From: CBDCVO01 sp965223085
Lineage (GTDB): Bacteria > Pseudomonadota > Gammaproteobacteria > Ga0077536
DNA: 64,000 nt
Direction: 5' to 3'
Assembly: GCA_965223085.1 (NCBI GenBank)
Contig: OZ244981.1
Location: 2,356,001-2,420,000 of the forward strand
In this document: positions 43,920-53,850 of the stretch, piece after piece
Position numbering within the stretch: the first letter of the stretch is position 1
How the letters are laid out: every line of letters starts with the position of its first letter
Translations under genes and position numbers: made by a program
The notes under the pieces: model-generated
Databases searched by the model: none
The model's input: only the letters and a program-made list of their open reading frames with translations
What the model was told of the DNA's origin: nothing

Positions 43920-46373
43920 TTGAGTGAAACGGCTATACCGCGGCGGGCGCGTGCGGTAATCGTTGGCGGGGGTATTATTGGATGTTCCACTGCCTATCAT
44001 CTTGCCAAGCTTGGCTGGCAAGACATCGTCGTTGTGGAGCGTAAACAAGTAAGTTGCGGGACAACTTGGCACGCGGCCGGCCTCATCACGACGTTACGCG
44101 ATACTGAAGCGCAAACACGCCTCGCGCAATACTCATTGCAACTCTACAGCGATCTAGAGGCTGAGACGGGGCAGGCGACCGGCTTTATTCGCTGTGGTTC
44201 TATTCAGCTGGCGATGAGTGCCGAGAAGGTGGAAGAAATGCGTCGCGGCTGCGCGATGGCACGCACGTTTGGCGTCGAGAACGAGGAGATTTCACCGCAA
44301 CAAGTGCAGGCCTTGTTCCCCTTGGCTTACATCGATGATCTCGTCGCCGGTTTCTACTTTCCCGCAGATGGCCGTGTCAACCCTGCAGATGTCGCGCAGG
44401 CCCTAGCCAAAGGTGCGCGCCAACGCGGTGTATGTATCATCGAAGACACCCTTGTTACAGATATTTTGTATGAAGGTAATCGTGCCCGCGGCGTACGCAC
44501 CGATAAAGGCGAGATCGCAGCCGACATCGTCGTGTTATGTCCGGGCATGTGGGGGCGCGAAGTCGGCTTAATGGCGGGCGTCGACATCCCGTTGCAAGCC
44601 GCGGAACATTACTACCTTATTTCTGAACCGATCGACGGCGTAGATAACACATTACCTATCTTGCGCGACCCAGGCCGCGCCGTCTACGCCCGCGAGGAAG
44701 CGGGCAAAATCATGCTCGGGTTTTTCGAACCCGTGGCCGCGCCTTGGGGAGTAGATGGGATCCCGGAGAATTTCTGTTTTGACGAGATTCAGCCGGATTG
44801 GGAGCGCATGGAGCCCCATATCGAACGCGGCATGCAGCGTCTGCCGATCCTATTGGAGACTGGGATCCGGCAATTTTTTTGCGGTCCAGAATCGTTTACC
44901 CCAGATCACAATTATTTGATGGGAAAAGCACCGTTTAAAGAGAGCCTCTATCTTGCGTGTGGGTTTAACTCCTTGGGGATCCTCTCAGCTGGGGGCGCTG
45001 GACATGTCATGGCGCAGTGGATCAACGACGGCGTGCAACCGATGGACATCTGGGATGTGGATATTCGCCGCGTGCAGCCGTGTTACAACAATAAATCTTT
45101 CGTCGTCGACCGCACGGTGGAATCGCTTGGAATTGCTTATCAAATGCATTGGCCTAACCGCCAGTGGGGATCTGGGCGCAACCTCAAACAATCTATCTTG
45201 CATGATCGGCTCGCTGCCGCGGGTGCGTGTTTTGGCGAATCGGCTGGTTGGGAGCGACCCAACTGGTATGCCCACGAGGGACAGGCGGCGGTTTATGAGT
45301 ATGACTTCGGGCGTCAAAACTGGTTTGAGAACAATCGTCTCGAGCATCAAGCAGTGCGTGAACGCGTCGGTTTATTTGAGCAATCCTCGTTTGCGAAAAT
45401 ACTCGTGCAGGGGCGCGACGCAGAGCGCGTGTTAAACCGGATCGCGTGCGCTGATCTAACAGTGCCCGTGGGAACCGTCGTCTACACGCAATTTTTAAAT
45501 ATTCGTGGTGGGGTCGAAGCGGATTTAACTATTACGCGTTTGGCCGAGGATCGCTACTTAGTAGTTACCGCGGCGTTTACGCAAACGCAGGTGCAAGCGT
45601 GGATCGCCGAGAATGCGCCCACCGATACTTGTTGCGTGCAGACGGATATTAGCGGTGCTTATGCGATGCTCAACGTGCAAGGCCCTCATTCGCGCGATTT
45701 ACTAGCATCGATATCGCACGCTGATTTCAGCACCGCATCGTTCCCGTTCGGGACAATGCAAAAGGTCGAGATCGGTTATCAGCACGCGCTGGCGGTGCGA
45801 ATATCTTATACCGGAGAACTTGGTTGGGAACTCTATATTCCCACCGAAATGACCTTGCCGGTCTACGATCGGATCGTGGCGGCAGGGCGAGACTTTGGTT
45901 TGCAGCATTGCGGTTATCACACGCTAAATACGCTGCGCATAGAGAAGGCGTACCGAGAATGGGCGCATGATATGGGGCCCACCGATACGCTTTTGGAAGC
46001 GGGGCTCGGCTTTACCGCGGCTTGGGATAAAGCGGACGGATTCATCGGCCGCGAAGCATTGCTTGAACAACGAGAGCTAGGCCACTTAAAGCGACGGCTC
46101 GTGCAATTCTTACTCGACGATCCGGTGCCCGTATTGACCCATAACGAACCCATTCTCCGCAACGGCGAGCGGGTTGGCTATACGATGTCCTCGGGCTATG
46201 CGCACACCCTGGGTGCTTGTGTAGCTTTGGGCTACGTTAATTGTGACACCGGGGTGAGCGAGGAATTTATCAGCGCCGGCACCTACCAGATCGAGCAGGC
46301 GAACCGAACTTACGGGGTGCACGCGTCCATTAAGCCGATGTACGATCCGAGCAGTGTTCGAGTACGTGCGTGA
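43920..46373 (+). CDS. dimethylglycine/sarcosine dehydrogenase-like FAD enzyme with GcvT domain
   Basis: An 817-residue two-domain enzyme. The N-terminal DAO-type FAD domain (V-G-G-G-I-I-G-C-S near residue 15) contains G-T-T-W-H-A-A-G-L; His51 matches the histidine that carries covalent FAD in dimethylglycine dehydrogenase. The C-terminal GcvT-type aminomethyl domain (from about residue 440, ending in a GCV_T_C barrel) would transfer the methyl-derived C1 unit to tetrahydrofolate. It likely demethylates an N-methyl amino acid. The TTG start follows the hydrolase-like gene closely. Substrate not proven. Confidence 0.88.
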   Translation: MSETAIPRRARAVIVGGGIIGCSTAYHLAKLGWQDIVVVERKQVSCGTTWHAAGLITTLRDTEAQTRLAQYSLQLYSDLEAETGQATGFIRCGSIQLAMSAEKVEEMRRGCAMARTFGVENEEISPQQVQALFPLAYIDDLVAGFYFPADGRVNPADVAQALAKGARQRGVCIIEDTLVTDILYEGNRARGVRTDKGEIAADIVVLCPGMWGREVGLMAGVDIPLQAAEHYYLISEPIDGVDNTLPILRDPGRAVYAREEAGKIMLGFFEPVAAPWGVDGIPENFCFDEIQPDWERMEPHIERGMQRLPILLETGIRQFFCGPESFTPDHNYLMGKAPFKESLYLACGFNSLGILSAGGAGHVMAQWINDGVQPMDIWDVDIRRVQPCYNNKSFVVDRTVESLGIAYQMHWPNRQWGSGRNLKQSILHDRLAAAGACFGESAGWERPNWYAHEGQAAVYEYDFGRQNWFENNRLEHQAVRERVGLFEQSSFAKILVQGRDAERVLNRIACADLTVPVGTVVYTQFLNIRGGVEADLTITRLAEDRYLVVTAAFTQTQVQAWIAENAPTDTCCVQTDISGAYAMLNVQGPHSRDLLASISHADFSTASFPFGTMQKVEIGYQHALAVRISYTGELGWELYIPTEMTLPVYDRIVAAGRDFGLQHCGYHTLNTLRIEKAYREWAHDMGPTDTLLEAGLGFTAAWDKADGFIGREALLEQRELGHLKRRLVQFLLDDPVPVLTHNEPILRNGERVGYTMSSGYAHTLGACVALGYVNCDTGVSEEFISAGTYQIEQANRTYGVHASIKPMYDPSSVRVRA

Positions 46374-46380
46374 GCAGCGT

Positions 46381-46402
46381 CCTCGTGCATTATCCGGGCT
46401 AA
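46381..46402 (-). repeat. REP-like intergenic repeat, copy 1
   Basis: CTCGTGCATTATCCGGGCTAA matches the repeat consensus CTAGCCCGGATATTGCACGA read on the other strand. It lies between the convergent ends of the DMGDH-like gene and the CysQ-family gene. Confidence 0.65.
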
Positions 46403-46419
46403 TCAGATCCTGTTGCTAA

Positions 46420-47424
46420 TTAGCGGCCAATACCAAGGCGCTCGATGGCGTCGATGATGCGGGTGTGAAACGGCGCGCTGGCGCAAACGACGCCGGTATT
46501 CGCTGCCAAGGTCGTGCCGTGAGAAAAGTCTAGAGGGTGCCCGAATATATCGCTCACGAGTGCACCGGCTTCCTCCGCAACGATCAAACCTGCGGCGTGG
46601 TCCCATATTTTCTCGACATAACCCGCAATCGTCGGCAAGCGGAAATACGCGTCGGCCTGACCACGCGCGACAACCGCGTATTTACACTGACTGTCGAGTC
46701 GCGCGGGTGTGCCGGCGACGCTGAGGAAATCGACGATGCGCGCGGTATCGTCTTGTTTCGAATGTCCTGATTCGACGGATTCGCAAACGCGCATGGCGCT
46801 GATGTCGGCGTTGTCGCTCGCGCTAATTTTTTGAAAATCTACGGTGTTATGAAGGCTGGCTCGCCAAGCGCCACTGCCGCGGGCCGCGGCGAACAAAGTC
46901 CCTACGGGATCGGGATCATCGAATGGGCGCGAAAAATCGGCGGCCAAATTCGGGCAGCCGAGCACGCCGAGCACGACTTCGTGTGCTTCGATTAAAGCCA
47001 ATGAAATGGCGTATTGTCCACCGCGTAGAAAGCCTTTGGTACCGTCGACTGGGTCTAGTGTCCAATAGCGTTCGCCGCTCGCATCGTGGTTGCCTAAGTC
47101 GATCGCATCGAGCGCTTGCTGGCTATCGGCGTCGGGCCAAGCAGTCTGAATGGCCTGGGTAACCGCTGCGCGCAAAGCCAGTTTACTATCGTCGCGCAAC
47201 TCGGCGGATGTTTCCTCGCCGACCATAACGACTTCACCGAGGCTCTCCTGTAGCGTTAGTGCAACGATTGCCTGGGCCGCGAAGTCGGCTACCGTGACCG
47301 GTGAGCGATCGTCTTTGGTCATCATGCGAATGCGGTCCAAATCAGCTTGGACCGCGCGTGTCACGGCACTTGCTTTGGTGACGGCCTCGGCGGCGGTGTG
47401 AAGAAGCGAGTTTTGATCAAACAT
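46420..47424 (-). CDS. inositol-monophosphatase-fold phosphatase, likely 3'(2'),5'-bisphosphate nucleotidase
   Basis: A 334-residue metal-dependent phosphatase. Metal ligands Glu70-Glu71 (V-G-E-E) and Asp124/Asp127 (L-D-P-V-D-G-T-K-G-F) are present, and a W-D-H-A-A-G-type segment near residue 271 completes the site. Length and the G-T-K-G-F-L-R-G-G-Q-Y-A stretch fit the HAL2/CysQ branch, which removes phosphate from PAP during sulfate assimilation. A plain inositol phosphatase is less likely. No cys genes are nearby. Confidence 0.82.
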   Translation of the reverse strand: MFDQNSLLHTAAEAVTKASAVTRAVQADLDRIRMMTKDDRSPVTVADFAAQAIVALTLQESLGEVVMVGEETSAELRDDSKLALRAAVTQAIQTAWPDADSQQALDAIDLGNHDASGERYWTLDPVDGTKGFLRGGQYAISLALIEAHEVVLGVLGCPNLAADFSRPFDDPDPVGTLFAAARGSGAWRASLHNTVDFQKISASDNADISAMRVCESVESGHSKQDDTARIVDFLSVAGTPARLDSQCKYAVVARGQADAYFRLPTIAGYVEKIWDHAAGLIVAEEAGALVSDIFGHPLDFSHGTTLAANTGVVCASAPFHTRIIDAIERLGIGR

Positions 47425-47597
47425 AGTGTGCGTGTGTATTGTCGCGCCTACAGCGCCCTATTTATATCGGACTACCTTAGCGAGACTTGATAGCGTCGGC
47501 AACGTGGTCTCGTGAAGCGCATACGATATACTAATCGCCGCGCAGCGCCCGCTAAGCGGTGCGTATTTAAGACTGCCAGCCATGAAGGTGGAGCCAC

Positions 47598-49535
47598 ATG
47601 TCAACCGAAAAAACCTATCCCATTCCACCCGCCGCCGCCGCGCGTACGCATATCGATGAGGCGACCTACCGAGAACGCTATCGCCAATCGCTCCAGGATC
47701 CCGATAGTTTTTGGGCGGCGCAGGCGGAGGAATTCATCACCTGGAGTAAGCCGTGGGATAAACTCAGCAATTGGGATTTTCACACCGCAGAGATCCAGTG
47801 GTTCAGCGGCGCTACGCTAAACGTTTGCTATAACTGCGTCGATCGGCATCTGGCCACGCGCGGCGATCAAACCGCGATTATATGGGAAGGGGATGACCCC
47901 GCGGATGACAAGCGCGTCACCTACAACGAACTATTTGAGGCCACGTGTCGTTTCGCCAACGCCTTGAAGGGACAGGGCGTGAAAAAAGGAGATCGTGTTT
48001 CGATCTACATGCCGATGATCCCCGAGGCAGCGGTTGCGATGCTCGCTTGCGCTCGTATCGGTGCGGTTCACTCTGTCGTGTTCGGTGGATTTTCGCCGGA
48101 TGCGCTCAAGGACCGCATTCTGGACTCCGATTGCCGTGTCGTGGTCACCGCTGATGAAGGTCTGCGCGGCGGCCGTACGGTACCTTTAAAAGCCAATGTC
48201 GATCAGGCATTGGCAGATTGTCCGAACGTGACGAGCGTATTTGTAGTGCGCAGAACGGGTGCCGAGGTCGCGTGGTCTAAGGAACGCGATATTTGGTACC
48301 ACGACGCGGTGACCGCCGCGAGCCCCAAGTGCCCTGCCGAAGACATCGATGCTGAAGATCCGCTATTTATTTTGTATACCTCGGGTTCGACGGGTAAACC
48401 CAAAGGCGTATTGCATACCAGCGGCGGTTATCTTCTCTATGCCGCGATGACCCATCGCTATGTTTTCGACTATCACGATGGCGATGTTTACTGGTGTACT
48501 GCGGATGTGGGCTGGGTTACCGGCCATAGCTATATCCTCTATGGACCGCTAGCGAACGGTGCGATCACACTCATGTTTGAAGGCGTGCCTACTTACCCTG
48601 ATGCCGGGCGTTTCTGGCAAGTCGTCGATAAGCATCAAGTCAATATTTTCTACACCGCGCCGACCGCGATCCGGGCGCTGATGGGGCAGGGTGATGATCT
48701 CGTAAAAGCGACCACACGCGATTCCTTGCGGATTTTGGGATCGGTTGGCGAGCCGATCAATCCCGAGGCCTGGGAGTGGTACTACGACGTTGTGGGGGAG
48801 CGGCGCTGTCCGATCGTCGACACTTGGTGGCAAACAGAGACGGGCGGTATTCTCATTACCCCATTACCGGGGGCACGCCAACTTAAACCGGGTTCCGCGA
48901 CGTTACCATTTTTTGGTGTGGAGCCGGTGTTGTTGGATGATAAAGGCCAAGAGATGGTCGGTCCGGCGGAAGGCGCCTTGGCGATAAAACGCGCGTGGCC
49001 GGGCATGATGCGTACGGTCTACGGTGATCACGAGCGCTTCAAGGCGACGTACTTTGAAATGTTTCCAGGCTACTACTTTACTGGTGATGGCGCGCGTCGT
49101 GACGCTGATGGCTATTATTGGATCACCGGCCGTATTGATGACGTGATTAACGTCTCCGGGCATCGCATGGGAACCGCAGAAGTCGAGAGCGCGCTGGTGC
49201 TGCACGAAGCGGTCGCAGAAGCCGCGGTAGTGGGTTATCCGCATGATATCAAAGGCCAAGGAATTTACGCTTATGTAACGCTCATGGCGGGAGTCGACGA
49301 GAACGATGATTTGCGTCGCGACTTGGTGGCGCACGTGCGCAAGGAAATCGGTCCGATCGCGAGCCCCGATGTCATTCAATGGGCGCCAGGACTACCGAAA
49401 ACTCGCTCGGGTAAAATCATGCGGCGGATTTTGCGTAAAATCGCCGCGAACGAGATCGATAATCTGGGCGATACCAGCACCCTGGCTGAACCCGCCGTGG
49501 TAGATGATCTGCTCGAGCACCGGGCTAACAAATAG
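47598..49535 (+). CDS. acs: acetyl-CoA synthetase
   Basis: A 645-residue acetate--CoA ligase. The N-terminal ACAS segment, the P-loop I-L-Y-T-S-G-S-T-G-K-P-K-G near residue 258, the W-W-Q-T-E-T-G motif near 410, and the C-terminal K-T-R-S-G-K-I-M-R-R with the acetylatable Lys are all present. It makes acetyl-CoA from acetate, ATP and CoA. AAGGTGGAG precedes ATG 47598. It lies upstream of the PHA synthase genes, which draw on acetyl-CoA-derived monomers. Confidence 0.95.
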   Translation: MSTEKTYPIPPAAAARTHIDEATYRERYRQSLQDPDSFWAAQAEEFITWSKPWDKLSNWDFHTAEIQWFSGATLNVCYNCVDRHLATRGDQTAIIWEGDDPADDKRVTYNELFEATCRFANALKGQGVKKGDRVSIYMPMIPEAAVAMLACARIGAVHSVVFGGFSPDALKDRILDSDCRVVVTADEGLRGGRTVPLKANVDQALADCPNVTSVFVVRRTGAEVAWSKERDIWYHDAVTAASPKCPAEDIDAEDPLFILYTSGSTGKPKGVLHTSGGYLLYAAMTHRYVFDYHDGDVYWCTADVGWVTGHSYILYGPLANGAITLMFEGVPTYPDAGRFWQVVDKHQVNIFYTAPTAIRALMGQGDDLVKATTRDSLRILGSVGEPINPEAWEWYYDVVGERRCPIVDTWWQTETGGILITPLPGARQLKPGSATLPFFGVEPVLLDDKGQEMVGPAEGALAIKRAWPGMMRTVYGDHERFKATYFEMFPGYYFTGDGARRDADGYYWITGRIDDVINVSGHRMGTAEVESALVLHEAVAEAAVVGYPHDIKGQGIYAYVTLMAGVDENDDLRRDLVAHVRKEIGPIASPDVIQWAPGLPKTRSGKIMRRILRKIAANEIDNLGDTSTLAEPAVVDDLLEHRANK

Positions 49536-49547
49536 ACTTTAGCTTGG

Positions 49548-50519
49548 TTGTATGTCGCTGTGAGCGGGCCCTTATCCGAGGCCATCGAACAACTGCGTAG
49601 CCGGGGGGACGACGATAATACTCGTCGTACCGGCACGACCGCTGCCGTAAACGGTGTTGGTCAACCCGCGTGGGCACATTTGTTCCTCGAGTTTGCGGAC
49701 GCGCTGGCCGCAAGCGTGGATGCCGAGGCTCATATCAACCTCGATGTTTTCATCGCGGCGCTTAACACCTTGGCAATGCGTTGGGAAGGCACTTATGGTG
49801 CGTTGGCGCGGATCGCGGGGGAGCAATTGTTAGCAACCGCAGTGCTGCTCGAGCGCTGGTGGACGCCGGTAAACGCCGTGGTGAAGTCCTGCTCACCGTT
49901 TGGAGAGTCGGACTGGCTCAGCGGCGTATCCGGGCGTGTCGATGAGCGTTTCGCCAAAAGCCAAGAGCTGCATTTCGCGCGGCAGCGCCTAAACCTCGCG
50001 AGCACGGCGTTGAACGAAGTATTGCGCGACGCGATGCAGCGCGCGAACGAACGTTTCAAGAAAGCATTGAGCGATGTTGAGGGACCTCCGCTGAACACTG
50101 TTCGTGCCGTCTTCGATGAGTGGCTGGACTATTTAGAGGTCGCCTACGAGCACTTGGTTTTGTCCGAGGATCACGCCCGCCGGTTTGGTGATTATGTGAA
50201 TGCCTACATAGACTGTCTGCAGGCAGTACGTGATTTGCCGGCACCGCTCCTCGATTGCCTCGGCATTGCGCGTAAGAAACACCTGGACACGCTGGCGCCC
50301 GCTGCAGCGCCGCTAAGTTGCGCGCTAGAGCGGATCGCGGTGTTGGAAAAAGAGGTGCTGGGGCTGCGTGCCGAGTTGTCGCGTAAGGAAACCGGGCGCC
50401 GAGAACCATCGGACAGGCGGACCCGGCCGGCACGCGGCGATACTGACGCGAGGAAATCGCCGCTACCGCGCTCGGCATTCAATATCGCTGAGCTGAAACT
50501 GGATCCGCCCAAGACATGA
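49548..50519 (+). CDS. phaE: class III PHA synthase subunit PhaE
   Basis: A protein of about 323 residues, largely helical, with W-A-H-L-F-L-E-F-A-D and F-D-E-W-L-D-Y-L-E-V-A-Y-E motifs and a C-terminal coiled coil plus basic tail, as in PhaE. It activates PhaC and helps in granule formation. The start could be TTG 49548 or GTG 49560. The stop overlaps the phaC start (ATGA), so the two are coupled. Assignment rests mainly on position before phaC and family length. Confidence 0.82.
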   Translation: MYVAVSGPLSEAIEQLRSRGDDDNTRRTGTTAAVNGVGQPAWAHLFLEFADALAASVDAEAHINLDVFIAALNTLAMRWEGTYGALARIAGEQLLATAVLLERWWTPVNAVVKSCSPFGESDWLSGVSGRVDERFAKSQELHFARQRLNLASTALNEVLRDAMQRANERFKKALSDVEGPPLNTVRAVFDEWLDYLEVAYEHLVLSEDHARRFGDYVNAYIDCLQAVRDLPAPLLDCLGIARKKHLDTLAPAAAPLSCALERIAVLEKEVLGLRAELSRKETGRREPSDRRTRPARGDTDARKSPLPRSAFNIAELKLDPPKT

Positions 50520-51583
50520 CGCGCGTGCAATTGACACGCGCGGAGATCGAGGCGGAAATCAACGCGTTTCGAGGACGCCTGAGGGACTTGCCCGCCCGCA
50601 TCGGCGCGGCGCGCAACGGGTGCCAGGGCGAGGGCAGGAGCCAACGCCAGCGCATCGCCGAACGTGACGGTCACGCGCTCTTTTCATATGGCGATCCCCG
50701 CCATGATACGTCGCGGGCGCCGATCCTCATTATTTATGCGCTAATCAATCGCCCCTATGTCACGGATTTAAGCCCCGATCGTTCCTTGATTGGCGCCCTC
50801 GTGGCGCGCCGTTGGCCCGTCTATCTGCTCGAATGGGCGTCATCTGGGGAAACTGCCGCGCAGCATGGCTTGCACGACTACATCGGTGAGTACCTGCCCT
50901 GGGCGGTGGAACTCGTGAATCGAACGCACGATGTGGAGGCGGTAAACTTGCTCGGTATTTGTCAGGGAGGTACGTTCAGCGCATGTTACGCCGCGTTGAA
51001 CCCGCGTGCAGTGCGAGCTCTGATCACAATGGCGACACCGGTCGATTTTCACACGCCTGAAGATCGACTCGCAAAATTAGCCAAATATATTGACGTAGCC
51101 CGGGTGACCACGCTCGGCGATGTTCCGGGCGAGGCAATGAACCATTTATTCCAAGGTCTAAAACCGTGGCGCTTAATGGCGCAAAAATATTTGCAACTCG
51201 TGGATATGGCCGACGATGCTGCGGCGACAGCATGCTTTGCGCGCCTCGAGCAATGGATTTTCGATAGTCCGGCGCAGGGCGCAAGCGTCGCTGGCGAATT
51301 TATCAGTAGCTTTTATCAAGCCAACGCGCTGCTCGGCGGCGGTTTGCACATCGGCCCGGCGCGCGTCACCCTCGCTAATCTCTCGATGCCGATATTGAAT
51401 CTCTATGGCGAGCGCGATCACCTCGTTCCAGCGGCCGCTTCGCGAGCACTGCGGGATCTAGTGGCCACAGATAAGTATACGGAAATGGGTTTCGACACCG
51501 GTCATATCGGACTTTTTGTTAGTAGTGAGGCGGTCGCACAGGTACCCCAGGCTATCGATACCTGGTTGCGCTCGCTGGGTTAA
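50516..51583 (+). CDS. phaC: class III PHA synthase subunit PhaC
   Basis: A 355-residue polymerase of alpha/beta-hydrolase fold. The lipase-box-like G-I-C-Q-G-G carries the nucleophile Cys149; Asp301 (G-E-R-D-H) and His330 (T-G-H-I-G) complete the triad. The residue numbers agree closely with the known class III enzyme of Allochromatium (C149, D302, H331). It joins 3-hydroxyacyl-CoA units into polyester. ATG 50516 overlaps the phaE stop. Confidence 0.93.
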   Translation: MTRVQLTRAEIEAEINAFRGRLRDLPARIGAARNGCQGEGRSQRQRIAERDGHALFSYGDPRHDTSRAPILIIYALINRPYVTDLSPDRSLIGALVARRWPVYLLEWASSGETAAQHGLHDYIGEYLPWAVELVNRTHDVEAVNLLGICQGGTFSACYAALNPRAVRALITMATPVDFHTPEDRLAKLAKYIDVARVTTLGDVPGEAMNHLFQGLKPWRLMAQKYLQLVDMADDAAATACFARLEQWIFDSPAQGASVAGEFISSFYQANALLGGGLHIGPARVTLANLSMPILNLYGERDHLVPAAASRALRDLVATDKYTEMGFDTGHIGLFVSSEAVAQVPQAIDTWLRSLG

Positions 51584-51816
51584 TGACATCCTTATTTGTT
51601 GCGTCGCAATAAAGAAACTGTCGACCGCGCCGGCCAACATCAAGATCGTGCCCCTTAAGACCGCTAATGAATTACGACACAGGCGTTCATCGAGCCACTA
51701 TTTGACGGCCGCGGAACGTATAATAGTCAGTTTTTCACGCCATCGCTAATCGCAAGAATCGCATTTTGATCCGGCCGCGCAGGCGGTTAGCGTCGCGATT
51801 TTAGGAGAAGGAGCAA

Positions 51817-53568
51817 ATGACTACGAATGCGGCGCTCGCGCAATGGGTCGAGCAGGTAGCACAATTAACACAACCGGAGAAAATCCATTGGTGCGACGGG
51901 TCCGATGCCGAGAACGCTGCGTTAATCGATCAAATGCTAGCGGATGGGACGTTGACGCGTTTAAACGAAAAAACACACCCGAACTGTTTTCTTCATCGTT
52001 CCGATCCTAATGACGTCGCGCGCGTCGAACATCTGACTTTCGTTTGCACGGAAGACGGTGCCGAGGCCGGTCCGAATAATAATTGGATGGCGCCGCGCGA
52101 AGCGCATACTTTGATGGATGGCCTGTTCGACGCTTGCATGCAGGGACGCACGATGTACGTAATCCCCTATCTGATGGGCCCCTATGAATCGCCCTATTCG
52201 CGCGCCGGCGTAGAAATAACCGACAGTCCCTACGTGGTCGCCAATATGCGCATCATGGCGCGTATTGGGACTCAAGCACTGGCCCATATCGAGTCGGGCA
52301 ATTCATTCGTGAAGGGTTTGCACTCCATCGGTACGCTCGATCCCGAGCGCCGTTACATCATGCATTTTCCCGAAGAACTGATGATCAAAAGCATTGGTTC
52401 CGGTTATGGTGGCAACGCGCTGCTCGGCAAGAAATGCCATGCCTTACGCATCGCGAGCTGGCAAGCACGTGACGAGGGATGGCTGGCCGAACATATGCTT
52501 ATCTTAGGCTTGCAAGCGCCGAGCGGCGAGACGACTTACGTTGCGGCGGCGTTTCCCTCGGCGTGTGGCAAGACAAACCTCGCGATGTTGGTGCCGCCCG
52601 CGGCATTTAACGGTTGGAAAGTGTGGACCGTCGGCGACGATATTGCCTGGTTGCATCCCGGTCCGGATGGGCGCCTATGGGCGATCAATCCGGAAGCTGG
52701 TTTCTTTGGTGTTGCACCCGGCACGAGTAGCAGAACCAATCCGAATTGCATGGGTGCCCTAGGACGTAACACGATCTATACGAACGTCGCGGTCACACCC
52801 GATCTACAACCTTGGTGGGAGGGTATTGATGGTGAGAGACCAGCCGAGTTGGTCGATTGGAAAGGTCGCCCTTATGATCCTAGCAACGGTCCGGCGGCGC
52901 ATCCGAATGCACGCTTCACGGTTTCCGCATCCCAGTGCCCCAGCTATTCATCGGAGGCTAATACGGCTACGGGCGTGCCAATTTCGGCAATAGTATTTGG
53001 CGGGCGGCGTTCTAGCGTCGCACCGCTAGTCTACGAAGCGATGGATTGGCATCATGGTGTATTTACAGGTGCCGCGATGGCTTCGGAGACAACGGCGGCG
53101 GCCGTTGGACAAGTCGGGCAAGTGCGGCGTGATCCCATGGCGATGAAACCGTTCTGTGGTTATAACTTTGCAGCGTACTGGGCGCATTGGTTGAGTTTTG
53201 CCCAACGCGCGGCGCAACTTCCAAAAATTTTTCACGTTAATTGGTTCCGTAAGAACGCCGATGGCCAATTCATGTGGCCGGGTTTCGGCGATAACATGCG
53301 GGTTTTGAAATGGATTGTCGATCGCTGCGCCGGAAGGGCGCAAGGCCAACAAACGCCGATCGGCTACGTGCCGCGTTTGGAGGAACTCGATGTCACCGGT
53401 TTGGACATCGATCGCGAGCAAATAACCGATTTGCTGACCGTTGATCCCGCTATATGGAAAGACGAGATCGAGAATATCGCAAAATATTTTGCTGAATATG
53501 AGGGCTCTCTACCGAGCGCCATGCACGACCAAATTGACCGGATAAAAACCGCTTTAGAAGAAGCTTAA
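51817..53568 (+). CDS. pckG: phosphoenolpyruvate carboxykinase (GTP)
   Basis: A 583-residue GTP-type PEPCK converting oxaloacetate and GTP to PEP and CO2. The kinase P-loop F-P-S-A-C-G-K-T-N-L sits near residue 247, and F-P-E-E-L-M-I-K and Y-G-G-N-A-L-L-G-K-K near 190 are family hallmarks. GGAGAAGGAG directly precedes ATG 51817. A TATAAT at 51719-51724 may be its -10. It gives the cell gluconeogenesis from acetate, ketones and TCA intermediates made by neighbouring genes. Confidence 0.95.
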   Translation: MTTNAALAQWVEQVAQLTQPEKIHWCDGSDAENAALIDQMLADGTLTRLNEKTHPNCFLHRSDPNDVARVEHLTFVCTEDGAEAGPNNNWMAPREAHTLMDGLFDACMQGRTMYVIPYLMGPYESPYSRAGVEITDSPYVVANMRIMARIGTQALAHIESGNSFVKGLHSIGTLDPERRYIMHFPEELMIKSIGSGYGGNALLGKKCHALRIASWQARDEGWLAEHMLILGLQAPSGETTYVAAAFPSACGKTNLAMLVPPAAFNGWKVWTVGDDIAWLHPGPDGRLWAINPEAGFFGVAPGTSSRTNPNCMGALGRNTIYTNVAVTPDLQPWWEGIDGERPAELVDWKGRPYDPSNGPAAHPNARFTVSASQCPSYSSEANTATGVPISAIVFGGRRSSVAPLVYEAMDWHHGVFTGAAMASETTAAAVGQVGQVRRDPMAMKPFCGYNFAAYWAHWLSFAQRAAQLPKIFHVNWFRKNADGQFMWPGFGDNMRVLKWIVDRCAGRAQGQQTPIGYVPRLEELDVTGLDIDREQITDLLTVDPAIWKDEIENIAKYFAEYEGSLPSAMHDQIDRIKTALEEA

Positions 53569-53850
53569 CGGTTGCCGAAAAATTAGACGCTACCCAGCGA
53601 CTTTGCTGGCCGTGATGGCAACCCGCGTCGCCGTGCCGAGAAGTGGTATTGTGAGGCACGCCGCGCGCGGCACTGTTTGCATTTATTCAGCGCTGTCGGT
53701 GTGGTGAGACGTTTACCCGGCCGCTTCATTATCGCAGAGCTAACCGACTTAGCGTGTAATTCCCTGTGCCGATATTCCGTGCGACGCCGACATCGATGGT
53801 GTACGGTCTACGGGGGTTCGATAGCTTAGAAGGTTGCAGGGTTTACATTT
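53569..53850. other. intergenic region before the fusion methyltransferase
   Basis: About 280 bases with no supported gene; presumably it contains the end of the pckG transcript and the next promoter. Confidence 0.3.

Noticed and set aside
51702..51724. Strong -35/-10 pair upstream of pckG
   Set aside because: TTGACG and TATAAT are only 11 bases apart, too close to act together; only the -10 remains plausible.
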